Shown here one piece after another: positions 1 to 9,840 of a stretch of 24,416 nt of DNA (within the stretch, counting starts at the first letter, position 1; every line of letters begins with the position of its first letter). A model generated the notes under the pieces. It made no database searches, had not been told where the DNA came from, and worked only from the letters and a program-made list of their open reading frames with translations. This stretch comes from Polytrichum commune (Eukaryota; Streptophyta; Polytrichopsida; Polytrichales; Polytrichaceae): the NCBI GenBank assembly GCA_950295325.1, contig CATNTY010000046.1, positions 1-24,416 of the forward strand, written 5' to 3'. Position numbers and translations under genes: made by a program.

Positions 1-1733
1 AATGCTCAATCTTTGCTTTCCTTTGGTAAACCATCGATTCACGGTACTTACATGTTACCCATTGTAACTGGGAAATCATAATTACTTTTCCTCTAACAAA
101 AGTAATCTTCACTATGACAATGAAGAAGAAAGATTTCATGTACATTAGCGGTATCCTCTAACTAAGTGAACTACAGCCAAGTTGGGCTAGTCTGGCCAAG
201 CAGGTTGTCGGTGGGTGGGTTCGAACTTTGCCCGTCGACGGGTTCTCTGAATTAAACTTGAGCCTAAACTGTATTAGGGCCTGTTGGAGGTCTCAAAACT
301 GTGGCTGGGGCGAACCAACTCATACATTGGTTCCTTGGAGGTAAGAGTTTAGGCATCCAACAAGGAACTAGTGTATGGGTTGGTTCGCCCAAATCCAATA
401 CTGCGTAGGTGAGGGTATTGCTGGAAAGTAGACGCGTCAGGTTTCCAAGGGTAGGTCCATCCTCGGGCTAGCGGGGTGGGACTGAGGGGTTGATCAAACC
501 GGCTAGTTTGGGGTCACTTCACAAATGAGTCAAGAGCCGTGACCATGGGATTGTGAGAGCCCAAAAGAAAGTGTCCAAAGGCCGTCCCAGTATACCTTCA
601 AAATCATGTAGTGTGGTGGCAGACCCTCAAGTGTAGTGTGAAGTCACATGTGATCGGGCCCTCAACCAAATGCTAGTTCAATGAATTTCTATTCATGTGG
701 GTCCTCACACATGATAAAATAGAATAAATTAATGGTTGTGAGCGTTCAGAGTGCCGTGGTCTCCCGGTTTTGTGTTAGGCCTACCTCCAAGAGATGGTTT
801 TTGAAAAAAGCCCGCGTGACCATGAAACATGATCCATTTGATGCCATGTAGGAACCCATGTAGACTTTATATCCACCTTGAATTCACATACTCCGTTGGT
901 CCCTCAAGCGTAGTGTGGAGCAAACTTGGACCGGCTCCGCCTTTTCCACCAATGAGAGTGCTTGAAGTTTAATTGTCATGGGCTCTTAGTCATGTATGTG
1001 AAATGGCCCTTAGACACCATCCGTCGACATCTCTTGCAGTAATAGTGTGAAAAGTGGTGGGCCGGCATCTATTTCTCAACATGATCCCAGCAATTTCACA
1101 GCTGGAGCTGGACGGAAAGGATGGTGTGATTGGGGCATGAGTGCGGTCCAGGGTCTGGCTCAGGCAACGTCAGCTCAAGCTCCAATACTAGCAAGCTCCT
1201 TCCAGTCTGTGAGAGTTCCTCGATAAATTGTAGGTAGGCAACTCCTCGGCAGCTCTGGCTCTTCAGTTGAGATATTTGGCAAGTTACGTTGAGGCTGAGT
1301 CGTGGAAGCTGATCCATTTCCCTTGGCCTTGGATGTGTATGTGGCTTATGCACCTAGAACAAGAGAGCTCCAAGCTTCTCTGATGGTTGTAACTCTAAAG
1401 CTGGTGTGTTTGTTACGGAGTTGTTAGTTTCGATTCGAGGCCGAATGAGTTCTGATTTTAGGGGAGATTCGAGTCTGGGTGCCTACTTGCTCATTTTGGA
1501 CCTAGCATCCAATTTTTAAATGCTTGTATCTGAGTTTTGATTGAAGTGGTGGTTACTAGACCCAACTGTAGATTGAATGCATCTGAGTTAGATTGCGTGG
1601 AGGTGTTGGTGTAGAGATTCTCCCAAACTTCAAATATCTCAAAGGTGTTGAATCACCTTCAACATCTAAATCAAACATCTTCATCGCTGTCATCTAAGTT
1701 TCAATCAAGCTTGCATGTTGAGCTCTTGGGGGG
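1..1733. other. Gene-free stretch
   Basis: Apart from the foldback at 308-390, I see no gene. CCCGTCGACGGG (231-242) is a perfect 12-base palindrome. CCCTCAAG(T/C)GTAGTGTG(A/G)AG occurs twice (627 and 902), hinting at an old repeat. The 85-codon minus frame at 1096-1353 resembles no family and looks like chance. Confidence 0.5.
308..390. repeat. Imperfect foldback repeat
   Basis: Arm 308-341 begins GGGCGAACCAACTCATAC, and arm 354-390 ends GTATGGGTTGGTTCGCCC. They are inverted complements with a few mismatches and a small indel. About 30 bases upstream, 274-287 reads TTAGGGCCTGTTGG, which resembles a Tourist-type terminus after a TTA target, but I could not find a matching right terminus. It may be the remnant of a MITE. 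Confidence 0.6.
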
Positions 1734-2455
1734 TTGATTCTTCACATCATGTATGAACTCAACTAATGTAAGTATAAGAAGGAGTATTATTTGAGGCATT
1801 AGCGTACATAGCATACATAAGGGAGAGGAATTTATTTTTCTCTAGTGTGTACATTTAGAAAGGTTGTTAAGAACTTTGAAGTAAAGGTAGATGTACAAAA
1901 GGGGGTCCTAAGGTTTAGAGAAAAAATTGATCATAGATGTGGTAGTTTCATCCAATTCAGGTTCTCATTCATTGTTGACATGTGGTGGTATCCTTAACGA
2001 CTACCCTATCCATTCGTGTTAAGGTTTGCATTTGGGTTCTAGGATTTTACAAACTTGAGGCTCTTGAAGCGCTCATTGGCTATCTTGAAATTTTCTCTTC
2101 TAGTCATGGAAAAATTATTGTGCTCTTGTCTTTGTTTGTTTGATGTAATCATTAACTAACATCCTATGAATGAAAAAAATGTTTAATGACTTTCTCATTG
2201 GAGAGTAAAAGTGGATTTTGTATGTAATAAAGACCCATTTAATTCATGATTTATAAAATTTTATATATAGCGCATGCATTTATCACATTATATTGTAAAG
2301 CTTAGTATAAATATACGAGTCCATTTTCTAGCATGCACTTAATACATATACATTTATTTTTCTTTATAAGCTAGCTTATCCTATACAAGGACTGTTTCAA
2401 TTTCATAATGACCCACACACATCGTTTAGGCTTCCAATGTAGAGTCCAACCCTCG
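1734..2455 (+). repeat. Dispersed repeat family A, copy 1
   Basis: Similar in the same orientation to 22463-23030. Shared blocks in order include TTGAGGCATTAGCGTA (1791; 22509), GTGTGTACATTTA, GAAGTAAAG followed by TAGATGTACAAAAGGGG, CATCCTATGAATGAAAAA, AATGACTTTCTCAT, and AGTATAAATA (TATA-like, 2306-2313; 22890-22897). Copy 1 carries roughly 130 extra bases in the middle. The TATA-like box in a conserved, non-coding, several-hundred-base unit would fit an old LTR or other transposon end, but no clear TG...CA borders or protein domains were found. Confidence 0.7.
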
Positions 2456-4269
2456 AGGTCCAACTCATGCTTCAACTTTGATAAGCTTGCATGTGTCCAA
2501 CTCCTAGTTAACCTTCCCTCTAGACCAATTTCTGATTTGCCCTTAACAATCAGGATACCAATAACCCCCTTTTCCTTAACCTCTTACAGAGAAGTGTATG
2601 TGGAGCTGAAAGTGTCTGTTTCAGGCCCGCTTACAATAGTATGAACTCATCCTTAGAGAAAACCTTTCGCAAAACAGAGAAGGATCGTATTGCTCAGGAC
2701 GTGTGACGTCTGCTCCCTTATCTCTTTTGCAGTGACATTGGATATGGATGAGTTGCTGCCCAGCCTGACTCAACCTCCAGGCTAAATGGGTAATTTAGGT
2801 TTCGTACTTCTACACTGTAGGAGCTGCACTCTAAGTAAGTGTAGTTATTGAGCAAAGGGGCGTGGTCAGAAACATATTAAAAAGTGGGCTATATGTACTT
2901 CCCTGGTACATCTGCAGCTGGTCTGGGACAGGGACAGGTCTATTTATAAATCAAGGACCCCGGTTACGACAGCAGCAGCCCATTTCAGACTGTGACACTG
3001 CTGCAGGCACCTGTGTAAGCAAGTAGCACTGCTTGCAAGTAACTTAGGCCAATTACCCAACCTATAAGTTACCCAGCCATGTAACCATAAATTTCATTAA
3101 TCCTGGTTGCTGGGGTAGGCGCCTCCCACTTGTGGAGGTTGTCCTTTCCTGATACTTGGCATTCGTCAATGGACTGCTCAAGGTGACTCAGTCTGGTTGC
3201 AAAATCTAGTAACTAAATTGAAGTGCAAGGAATCTAACAGCCTAAGCTTTAATATCTTCAATGGGTCATTAGAGTTATTATCCTATAGTAAGTCAACGTG
3301 ACCTTTGGTTGGGAGTCCGTTGCTTTCCAACAACAACAATAATCATGTTTGACAGGTTTCGGTGCATGCATATAGTCTGTGTGAAGATTTGAATGTAGAG
3401 TATTCTCTATCGGTTCAATGAAGGCACTACAAACATATGAGTCCAAGACAATTGGCATGTGCCACTGTGAAGTTGTTTGTGTCACTACAAAATCTGAAAA
3501 ATCTACCAAAGTGATAGATTTGCAAAATTTCTCCCACCGACGTTAGGCGGTTTCTAAGGATTCATGTGCCGGTTGTGGGACCAAACTCATTTTACCATCT
3601 CGGAATCGATATGAGATGCTCTTTGTTCAAACCTCCACACCAACTCCAAGCATGCACCAAAAACGCACCGAATATGGAAAAGTGTTGCATGCAAAGCAAC
3701 CAACTCCCGACCAGAAGTCGTGTATTTTGATCTATTAGACCCCAACTCTAATATATTCCCACAATTTCAAAAGCGTTTGTTGGGCCTTGGTTGCTTCATT
3801 CGGTTGGGGCCTGCACTTTGAGCCATTCTCATGAGCTAATCGTATAAGGAGAAATTTATAAAAATGGCAAAATATAGGTATGCATGTATGAATGTATGAA
3901 TGTTTGAATGATTTTTATTTTTATTTTTTACAATTTTTACAATCGCCACATTAGCACTTTTTCCAACAAATTGGACAGAAGGAGCTGATTCTCACTGGTG
4001 AGACTCGTCATCAAGTAAGGCCAGGCCATGCCATGCCCTGTGTGCAGGAAGCACAGGAATGAGTCTGGGAAAAGACTTACGTGTTTCCTGAAGTGGTAAG
4101 ACCTGCACTGTCTCAGTGCATTGCCACTAACATTCCCTTGCTATTTCAGTACAAGACATCAGCTCATGAGTTCCATGATAGCCATTCCAAGACATGCACA
4201 TGGCAACAAAATTCATTGCTCTGATCTCACATCCTTACAGTGTAAGTAAGTATCCAGTGTCATTCCACG
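2456..4269. other. Gene-free stretch
   Basis: No convincing coding sequence. A TATA-like TATTTATAAAT sits near 2940-2950 but leads to no open frame. CACTACAAAA at 3484-3493, followed by ACCGACGTTAGGCGGT at about 3537-3552, resembles a CACTA-transposon end. Degenerate ATGTATGA repeats occur near 3878-3910. Confidence 0.45.
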
Positions 4270-4930
4270 GCACACTCGATCATACTTAGAACCTGCAGTG
4301 ATGCGCTGGTGGCCAATTTTTGAGATATAATTTTTGTGGGTGTCATCTGGTTGCGCTTGCAGATTAATTCAAACTAATATCTGGACATAATCATCCCATG
4401 GATCAAAGGCATCAGCACACGGCAACGAACTGTATCACATATCCTTTCAATGTATCCAGTATGTCACACTCAATTATAATAAGAAGCTGCTGTGATGAAC
4501 TAGTGGTGGATCTTAAGGAAAATTTCTTCTCATCTTTTTAGCAAAATTCTTCACCTGTCTTGGTTAAGGCCGCTACCTGACATACATATACACTCATCCC
4601 ATGGATCATAAGTCATGCTCACTTAATTCATTAATGTCATGTATAATCTAACTAAGAAGCTGCTGTGAATGGTGGTGAATCATAAGGAATAATGTTTTTC
4701 CATCTGCTTGTAACTCCGCTGTCTTGGTTATGGCTATCTGTACGTAATCATCGCATCGAAAAAAAGTGAGGCACACTTTCATGTGATGGATTGCCAAGAA
4801 ACTGCTGTGAGATGGGTGGTGAATCTTAAGGGAAAGTTCGGTAAATTCTATCTCTTGGCACCTTTAGATTATAACCTTTGGTTATGGCTATCTGTACATA
4901 TGCATCCCAAGGATGAGAAGTCAGGCTCGC
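4270..4930 (+). repeat. Degraded tandem repeat, four units of about 150-200 bp
   Basis: The motif AAGAAGCTGCTGTGA followed by TGGTGG(A/T)..CTTAAGG occurs at about 4285, 4481, 4654 and 4796. A partner block ATCATCCCATGGATCA, then AGTCA/AGGCA and a GCTCAC/GCACAC-like stretch, occurs at about 4391, 4595, 4749 and 4904. The block GTCTTGGTTA(A/T)GGC is also shared. Unit lengths shrink from about 200 to 145. The units are heavily diverged and not open in any common frame. Confidence 0.7.
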
Positions 4931-6335
4931 TACACAGAACTTCAGAGCTGCAATCAATGTAATGGCCAGCAGGTTATCAGGGCTTGGGTGACGACGCAGT
5001 CAACTCAACAGTATTGCAAATCTCAGAGTATCGAATTTGAAATAATTATGCTTCCAATATGTCTCCTTGAAATTCATCATTGTGTGGTAAAAGCAAACTA
5101 GGTGCCAAAGCACACCTACTGATGGCTAAATCAACTCATGAAAAGTAAGAGTATCTGCACAGCGCGGAGAGTTACACGAACTTGAACACAATCTACCATG
5201 AGTCATGACTCAGAACCTGAAAATTTAACATTTGGTAAGCCTGAGGACAAACTATGTCCAGTTACAGTTCTTATTAAGATCCAAAACTGCCACTGGTTTG
5301 CAAGTCGCTTAATCCAGTGGAGCTACAAAATTATGAAGGTGCCATCGAGCCCAAAGAAATTGGACAACAAAATCTTTGGCTCCTGTAAAAGGGTCCTCAT
5401 CATCCACCATTAACCCTGTGCTGTTGCTGCTGCTGCTGTGCTTGTAGGGAAATCTGTAGCTTGTCGTGTGTGAAAGCTTCAGACCATGGCGTCCATGACA
5501 ATCTTCTCGCACACAAAGGTTTCTTAATCTACACCACGTACCATGTTGAACTGAAAATATGTAAAGAAAACATCAAGGAATCAATCTCAGGAAGCTGAAA
5601 GATATATCTCCACGAGAGTAGTGGTAGCACTAGCTTGACCTGAATGTAAGTAATTCCCTCTAAGCAAATCAAGGCCATTGCAAACAGATAGACAGAAGCC
5701 AGGAGGATGTACAAATTATATAATGAAATTTGTCTACCGGGTCCCATGATCACTCCATTTGTTGATGATCAACTGTATATTCGAACCTGGGGGAATAATC
5801 ACAGGACCTCCTCATCCTTCCTCAACTTGCAATGTGGATCCACACCACCCAACAAAATCTTAACCGACCGCCACTGTCCACATTGCTCGTTGCTGTTTAT
5901 GTGCAGATCATTCCCATGCATTAACCCCAATGTACATGATTGCTCCTGTCAACAAGTGAGGCTGAGAGGATATTGATGAAGTTAGACCTTACCCGCCCAC
6001 AAGAATTGAGTAAGAAACATAATCACCACTCCAGGGTTAGCCCAATATGATCTGACATGCTCTTATATGCACCCTTCGAAGCCGGTAGACTTGCGGACTA
6101 CTCCTGATATTTTCGCAAGAAAGTACTCTGACTCAGCCTAACCCTCCAATTTCTTGAGGTAACTCATCACAATCATCATCGCAGGTATGTCTCTTTGCCT
6201 CAAAAATCCACGGAGTTCAGAGAATGGACTCCGTTCAAATGAATCATTTGATGATGGGGGCTCGAAGAGTGACGATGAGCGAGCTCATTGATGTGGGCCG
6301 GGGGTGGGGGGATGGCCAAACCCTAAAGACTTGGG
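4931..6335. other. Gene-free stretch downstream of the TPD1-like gene
   Basis: Several frames of 60-90 codons overlap on both strands without family resemblance. A short CTG-repeat run (about 5421-5438) reads as a Gln tract on the minus strand. A G-rich stretch, GGGCCGGGGGTGGGGGG (6295-6311), lies just beyond the TPD1-like stop codon and would be C-rich in its 3' untranslated region. No AATAAA is evident close to the stop. Confidence 0.45.
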
Positions 6336-6974
6336 CTATGAGCAAGAACCGAGATCTGCCGAGATGACATGCATGGGATACTCTGAGGAATTTGCATATT
6401 CGAATGCCACACTACCTCCAGCTCGCAAAGGTGCCCCTCCCATCACCAGGCAGTCATTATACTTGATGCGTTGGAAGACACGGGAGTCCAGGGGCCTCGC
6501 AGACGCAAAGGCTTCGCATGCGACATGGATGTTTTTGAGCTGACAGTTGTGGTTCACGCACAGGTTCACAATCTGGACACTGAAAGCAGGAATGCCATTG
6601 CTGTCACCGCTCTTCCCTTGCGTAATGCTGATGTCTGCCTTGGAGCACAGCGGTGTGGAAGCTCTTAGCTTCCTGTTGATGTATGTCGTCTGTGGAGCTC
6701 TCCATGTGCTTGACATCACGTAACTAGCACTGCTCCTTGTTGACGTTCTTGAATCAACCAATCTTGCTGCTGCTGCAAGCTCCTGATGATTCAGATGATT
6801 TTGTTCATCATGCTTAATGCCTACGGCTGATGATGTTGATGGTGATGGTGATGATACCCCATGGTGACCATCATTGAGAATCTCCCTCGCAGATGTGTAC
6901 ACAAGGCCCAGGGAGAGGAGGAAGAAACAATTACTGACCACCCAGACCACGTAGAACTTAGTGGTCACCGCCAT
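6336..6974 (-). CDS. TPD1-like: TPD1-like secreted cysteine-rich protein (TAPETUM DETERMINANT 1 family)
   Basis: An intact 212-residue frame. Residues 7-29 form a hydrophobic stretch ending YTSA, a likely secretion signal. A Ser-rich, poorly conserved linker follows (about 30-100), with a basic RKLR at 101-104 just before the conserved domain (about 108-211). The domain shows the family hallmarks: CSKADISITQG (110-120), GIPAFSVQIVNLC (127-139), KNIHVACEAF (147-156), YNDCLV (172-177), a Gly-rich turn, FEYANSSEYP (191-200) and a near-terminal Cys. Six domain cysteines are present (110, 139, 144, 153, 175, 211), as expected for disulfide pairing. An in-frame TGA lies two codons before the ATG, fixing the start. 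Known of the family: Arabidopsis TPD1, rice TDL1A and maize MAC1 are ligands of the EMS1/MSP1 LRR receptor kinases that set anther cell fate. A similar extracellular ligand role is inferred here; the tissue is unknown. Cleavage at RKLR is a guess. No intron is needed, and no frameshift is seen. Confidence 0.92.
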   Translation of the reverse strand: MAVTTKFYVVWVVSNCFFLLSLGLVYTSAREILNDGHHGVSSPSPSTSSAVGIKHDEQNHLNHQELAAAARLVDSRTSTRSSASYVMSSTWRAPQTTYINRKLRASTPLCSKADISITQGKSGDSNGIPAFSVQIVNLCVNHNCQLKNIHVACEAFASARPLDSRVFQRIKYNDCLVMGGAPLRAGGSVAFEYANSSEYPMHVISADLGSCS

Positions 6975-7042
6975 AGCTCAATTTTTGAATTCTTTGATTT
7001 CCAGGGTTACAATGCTGGACCATCCGAGAACAACAGAGCTAC

Positions 7043-7049
7043 ATATATA
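7043..7049 (-). promoter_or_regulatory. TATA box of the TPD1-like gene
   Basis: The minus strand reads CTATATATGT about 70 bases before the ATG. A TATA box at this distance would put the transcription start near 7010-7020 and leave a leader of about 40-45 bases with no room for an intron. Placement relative to the gene is the main support. Confidence 0.6.
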
Positions 7050-7142
7050 GAACCTTCAACTCTCAGATCACTGCAGGAGCGTCCAAATGCTGCAGACAAC
7101 AAAACTTGAAGGAGGCTGCTAAAATTATGGGAAAGATTGGGG

Positions 7143-7154
7143 GGTCAAGGTCAA
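7143..7154 (-). promoter_or_regulatory. Tandem W-box cores upstream of the TPD1-like gene
   Basis: The plus strand GGTCAAGGTCAA gives two directly adjacent TTGACC cores on the gene's strand, about 95 bases upstream of its TATA box. TTGAC(C/T) is the WRKY-binding W-box. Adjacent pairs are a common arrangement in WRKY-responsive plant promoters. Function here is inferred from motif and position only. Confidence 0.35.
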
Positions 7155-7710
7155 AATAGCTGAAAGTTGGAGGTATGGAAGAGAAGGACGGCTGGATACT
7201 TGCAGAACATGATGTCACCGAGGTTGCAGACACTTGGAAAGTGTGAACAAAAGACACCAATTATGGGATAATACTACTACTACTCCTCCTCCTCCTTCGG
7301 AGACATTTAACAGGGAATGCGTCCGAGTTCAAGGAATGTAGGAAATTCGACCTTACAGTTCAGCATGAAACCCCAAGACGCTAAATTATGTGCACAGAAG
7401 AGAAGCTGAAAATGGACCTGCTTATGCACACGGTGGAAGGTGAAGAGCTAGCTAGAACACACGATCAAAGAGGACCAGTGTTAGTAATGCGAGGCTGCGA
7501 GTGTAAGTAATTATAACTATCTGGCCATAATCATGGAGCAAAGTTGTCAGAGGGAAAGAAAGAGCTAGACAGCATGGACCACGGTGACGCCTACAGCTAG
7601 GCTAGGCGAGGCAGGCAGCAAGGAAGGAACTGGAAGCACACAGCACACTGCTAGACTTGTTGCAGAGACAGCTAGAATTGCAGGCAGCTCCCAACAGGGT
7701 TACGGCCCTC

Positions 7711-7731
7711 AGTAGTAGTAGTAGTAGTAGT
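7711..7731 (+). repeat. (AGT)7 microsatellite
   Basis: Seven perfect AGT units, about 70 bases from the (GAA)12 tract. A nearby (TAC)4(TCC)4 stretch lies at about 7268-7298. Confidence 0.95.
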
Positions 7732-7800
7732 ACTGGGACTGAAACCTCATCATGAGCATCCTGACAAACCACAGGCCGGCCACAGACTACTAGGGAAGAG

Positions 7801-7836
7801 GAAGAAGAAGAAGAAGAAGAAGAAGAAGAAGAAGAA
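7801..7836 (+). repeat. (GAA)12 microsatellite
   Basis: Twelve perfect GAA units in the upstream flank of the TPD1-like gene, preceded by a short imperfect GAAGAG. On the gene strand this is a TTC/pyrimidine tract. Confidence 0.95.
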
Positions 7837-8817
7837 ATTAGGGCACTACTACTAGCTACTTACGTGTTGAAAGGCCAAGCAGCTTCTGGGCTTGTAACAG
7901 TTCCCAAATATATCATCCTCGATATCTCAAAAAAGAAGCAGTAGGAGCAGCAACCTGATGAATACATATAAATTGAGCCGGAAGAAAGTTCGGTTGCTGA
8001 AGAAGCAAAAGCTGCAAATCTTGATGATGGTGATCTATCCGGGAAATTCATGCATTGTAATGAAGAGGCGACTAGGTGACTTCCTAATTCAAATCTCGCC
8101 TTCCAAAATTTAGTTACTTGTATTCGGAGCCAAGCTACTCATCAGACGACGCCAAAGGTGAGAATCACATTATGGAGGGGACAACATCATCAGCTGCCTC
8201 CACAACTGATGCCACCTACTTTCTTTTTTGTCTCAGCATCAAATCTTCATGCTTTCGTACAAGGCTGAAGCAAGCGACAAACAAGAAGCCTAAATGCTGA
8301 AAAAATCAAGACTTTGACCCTTGAGCGCGTGACCAACTCCTTAATGTCCCTAAGACTCTGAGACGACTTATACTGGGAAAATTGATGGTGTCGACCACTA
8401 TAGTCCCACATTCAAGGAGAATATGGATTTAAGTACAGGTGACACATACACTCGAAGACTATCTTGTTCACCACTCCTCCCACACTCGGAGGGACACAAT
8501 ATTGAGCTGCAGCAGCTTGGCTCAGCTCACAGCTCTCAGAAAACTAGTCCACAAGCAGCTACACTCCAGAACTAGAGGTGATGAGCGGCAAATCTTGCAC
8601 CAGCTAAGCTTAGCTCCCTGTCTGTCTGGTTGGAGCTGGACACACGCACTAAACTTAACTGGTTATGATGATGACGATCATCCTCGACTTGTTCTACCGG
8701 CTTATCTGCGGATGGAAAGAAAGGCCAAACATAACAGACGCAAATGCAACCGCCCCCCTGCTGGTCTCCCTAGATATTGATGAGCATTCCCCTTCCTCAT
8801 AATTATAAATCCTCTAA

Positions 8818-8820
<3 letters not shown>

Positions 8821-8848
<28 letters not shown>
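8821..8848 (+). repeat. (CT)14 microsatellite
   Basis: Fourteen perfect CT units. On the opposite strand it is a GAGA tract, the type bound by plant BBR/BPC proteins. It lies about 1.85 kb upstream of the TPD1-like start. Confidence 0.95.
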
Positions 8849-8851
<3 letters not shown>

Positions 8852-8873
8852 CACTCTCTGCCCACTGTCTGAA

Positions 8874-8906
<33 letters not shown>

Positions 8907-8907
8907 G
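8874..8907 (+). repeat. (TGTC)8 microsatellite
   Basis: Eight and a half perfect TGTC units only 25 bases after the (CT)14 tract. The neighbouring duplicated CTGCCCACT suggests slippage across the whole block. Confidence 0.95.
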
Positions 8908-9767
8908 CGCTCCGTGTAAGTACATACAAGCTCTACCCACCTCCCATCTCATTTTGTTCAAGCTCCACTTCTAGCAGCTGCTGCTAGGCTTATAATTTCT
9001 CTCTCTGACATATTGGTTTATTGGTTCTTTTCTATTTTTTCTTTTCCATTTCAGTTGCCTTGAAACATTGCCATTTTGGAGAATCACAGACGCACAAGGT
9101 CCATTCTTTTGTCAAGGAGACTGGGTATTCTGCGAGTGCAAGCTACAATAGACAAGCATAACTCTTTCCAATATTGACATGATTTTAGAGAAACATATTA
9201 TGGGTGTTACCTCAAATTTAACATGTGAAGTTAGTTGAATCACTTAGATTTGCATATTACAATTTGCATAGCAAAATAATTCAGGTTTGATGCAAGACTT
9301 GAAAGAGAGGAGTTTGAGTACCCACTTAAAAGTATCACTTGAAAGAATTGAAGATCATGATGCTTCAATTCTTACTTTTAAGTCTCAGAATTATCATCAC
9401 ATTCACTAGGGATTGCTGACTTCAATGGTTTAACTTATAATATTCATTATATTGGTGAATATCCTGCTTACTTATCCGGGAAAGAGGCAGGTTTCAAATC
9501 ACGTTTATGATTAGAAGAGATTAGTATGTAGTTGTATGTAGTATACACTATGCAGATGTATATAAACTTAATTTTAAACTTCAGAGCATTTGGTATCAAA
9601 TGTAGTTCAAAACCTCAACATCATGCAACACCAACCAAGGAATAGTTGGACCTTGGCCACACTCATTTGGCATAAACACGCAACAGTTGAATCTGATTCC
9701 AAAACATGGTGCTTGATATTATTGGGGCAGTGATCATATATATAGCTAGGGTGCCATCACATAATTC

Positions 9768-9840
9768 CTAGTAGGAAAGGTGGGTCTACATGACATGCCA
9801 ATGAGATTGGCATGTCATGTAGACCCACCTTTCCTAGTAG
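9768..9840. repeat. Near-perfect palindrome with 3-nt loop
   Basis: Arms 9773-9802 and 9806-9835 are exact inverted complements over 30 bases around the loop GAG. Extending outward to 9768 and 9840 adds five more positions with one mismatch. The arms carry the motif GGTCTACATGACATGCCAAT and its complement. No coding sense is attached to it. It could be a young foldback element, a small-RNA hairpin or a replication or assembly artefact. Confidence 0.9.

Larger units (their letters stand above)
7155..9767. other. Upstream flank of the TPD1-like gene, rich in simple repeats
   Basis: Besides the listed microsatellites, I see no gene. The longest frame (plus, 8439-8780, 113 codons) begins with GTG, has no recognisable domain and ends beside the (CT)n tract, so I treat it as chance. 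From about 8960 the sequence turns AT-rich and featureless. Confidence 0.45.

Noticed and set aside
170-245. tRNA or tRNA-derived SINE suggested by GGTTCGAAC at 218-226
   Set aside because: The motif looks like a pol III B box, but the flanking bases do not form a T stem and no acceptor or anticodon stem can be built.
5402-5520. Minus-strand reading with a short Gln tract from CTG repeats
   Set aside because: The Gln run is a by-product of a trinucleotide repeat, all three frames are partly open, and no splice partner or family was found.
6304-6668. Plus-strand frames within the TPD1-like gene
   Set aside because: They are antisense shadows of the minus-strand TPD1-like coding sequence, whose family signatures are clear.
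8439-8780. 113-codon plus-strand frame
   Set aside because: It starts with GTG, has no recognisable domain, lies in microsatellite-rich upstream DNA and has a His/Arg-rich composition that looks random.
7268-8907. CRISPR-like or regularly spaced repeat array
   Set aside because: The repeats are simple microsatellites of different motifs, with no conserved repeat and unique spacer pattern.
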